A stretch of DNA of 64,000 nucleotides from Clostridium beijerinckii (lineage in GTDB: Bacteria; Bacillota; Clostridia; Clostridiales; Clostridiaceae). The DNA lies in contig NZ_CP144906.1 in NCBI RefSeq assembly GCF_036699995.1, forward strand, positions 1,736,001-1,800,000, given 5' to 3'. The notes below the pieces were generated by a model. It was not told where the DNA came from. It made no database searches and saw only the letters and a program-made list of their open reading frames with translations. Below are positions 63,802-64,000 of this stretch, piece after piece (position 1 is the first letter of the stretch; each line of letters starts with the position of its first letter). The position numbers and the translations under genes are program-made.

Positions 63802-64000
63802 ATGGAAGTTAAAGTTAGTTTAAATGATTTTAAATTTAGATACGAAGTATACCAATTATTTAATGTATATTACTCAATGAGAGAAATTAAATTTGTGAGT
63901 GCAGAAGATGCAGATTATATGGTTTATATTGATGAAAAAACCTTAAGGTTTGAATATAATAATTATTATGTAGAAGAATCTTTAGGAGAAGATATTAAAA
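63802..64000 (+). CDS. hemZ: coproporphyrinogen dehydrogenase HemZ, 3' end missing
   Basis: The frame from ATG 63802 runs open to the window edge (66 codons): MEVKVSLNDFKFRYEVYQLF, then NVYYSMREIKFVSAEDADYM. This fits the N-terminal extension of clostridial HemZ, a radical SAM protein of the coproporphyrinogen dehydrogenase group, which usually follows the MBL gene in this block. The radical SAM motif itself lies beyond the window. GGGGAGAAAC precedes the start. Confidence 0.65.
   Translation, partial: MEVKVSLNDFKFRYEVYQLFNVYYSMREIKFVSAEDADYMVYIDEKTLRFEYNNYYVEESLGEDIK

Overview
This window is AT-rich Gram-positive DNA. It most resembles a solventogenic Clostridium sensu stricto of the C. beijerinckii type. 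The evidence is the low-GC codon use, strong AGGAGG-type ribosome binding sites, many intrinsic terminators, sporulation-type genes, and the gene order ruvA-ruvB-queA-tgt-yajC-(TIGR04086)-secD-secF-(recJ-like)-apt-relA-dtd, which is the standard Firmicute order. The genus is an inference from gene content and style; no 16S rRNA gene is present.

Layout. (1) 1-9.1 kb: the tail of a cell-wall amidase, then a compact type I restriction-modification operon (hsdM-hsdS-hsdR, joined by ATGA overlaps), a frameshifted ydbC/PC4-like remnant, a DUF2971 gene common in defence neighbourhoods, a gene-poor stretch with direct repeats and palindromes, and a tRNA-Leu(CAA) on the minus strand. This looks like an accessory or defence island. 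(2) 9.4-11.2 kb: a NifU-like protein and GGGtGRT-protein pair with codon use suggesting high expression. (3) 11.3-13.6 kb: a decayed tyrosine recombinase, a probable structured RNA, and a cluster of hairpin plus mini-ORF repeats, with further copies at 17.8 and 21.0 kb. (4) 13.7-17.3 kb: small TfoX, SRPBCC and SnoaL-like proteins, then a PadR-glycosyltransferase-CMD operon with a visible promoter and operator. (5) 18.5-25.4 kb: a CotF-type coat protein pair on each side of a zinc alcohol dehydrogenase, an AIM24 protein, an Nramp metal transporter behind a perfect Fur box, a D-2-hydroxyacid dehydrogenase and a superoxide dismutase. (6) 25.5-33.6 kb, mostly minus strand: a coat-like hypothetical, a DUF434 protein, ilvD and a FadR-type regulator sharing one operator motif, an AEC transporter with its GntR regulator, and several very small proteins. 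(7) 33.7-47.8 kb: a YyaL-type protein, an ABC exporter, thiS-thiG-thiH behind an attenuator-like leader, a TetR/MFS divergent pair, a CBS protein, a dicarboxylate/amino-acid symporter, DUF5658, DUF488 and an L,D-transpeptidase. (8) 47.9-50.8 kb: a well-defined structured RNA with its own promoter and terminator, a radical SAM/SPASM protein, a membrane protein with an HELAH motif, and a BofC-like protein. (9) 50.9-64 kb: the conserved recombination, tRNA-modification, secretion and stringent-response block, ending in the start of hemZ.

The most unusual signals are four: a six-member family of hairpin repeats whose loops carry TAGGG(G) and which often end in a ribosome-binding-like motif plus a 2-12 codon ORF; the unassigned structured RNA near 48.1 kb; the TAEL-type 12-bp repeats in hsdS that could retune its recognition site; and a RecJ-position DHH protein that has lost its metal-binding motifs.
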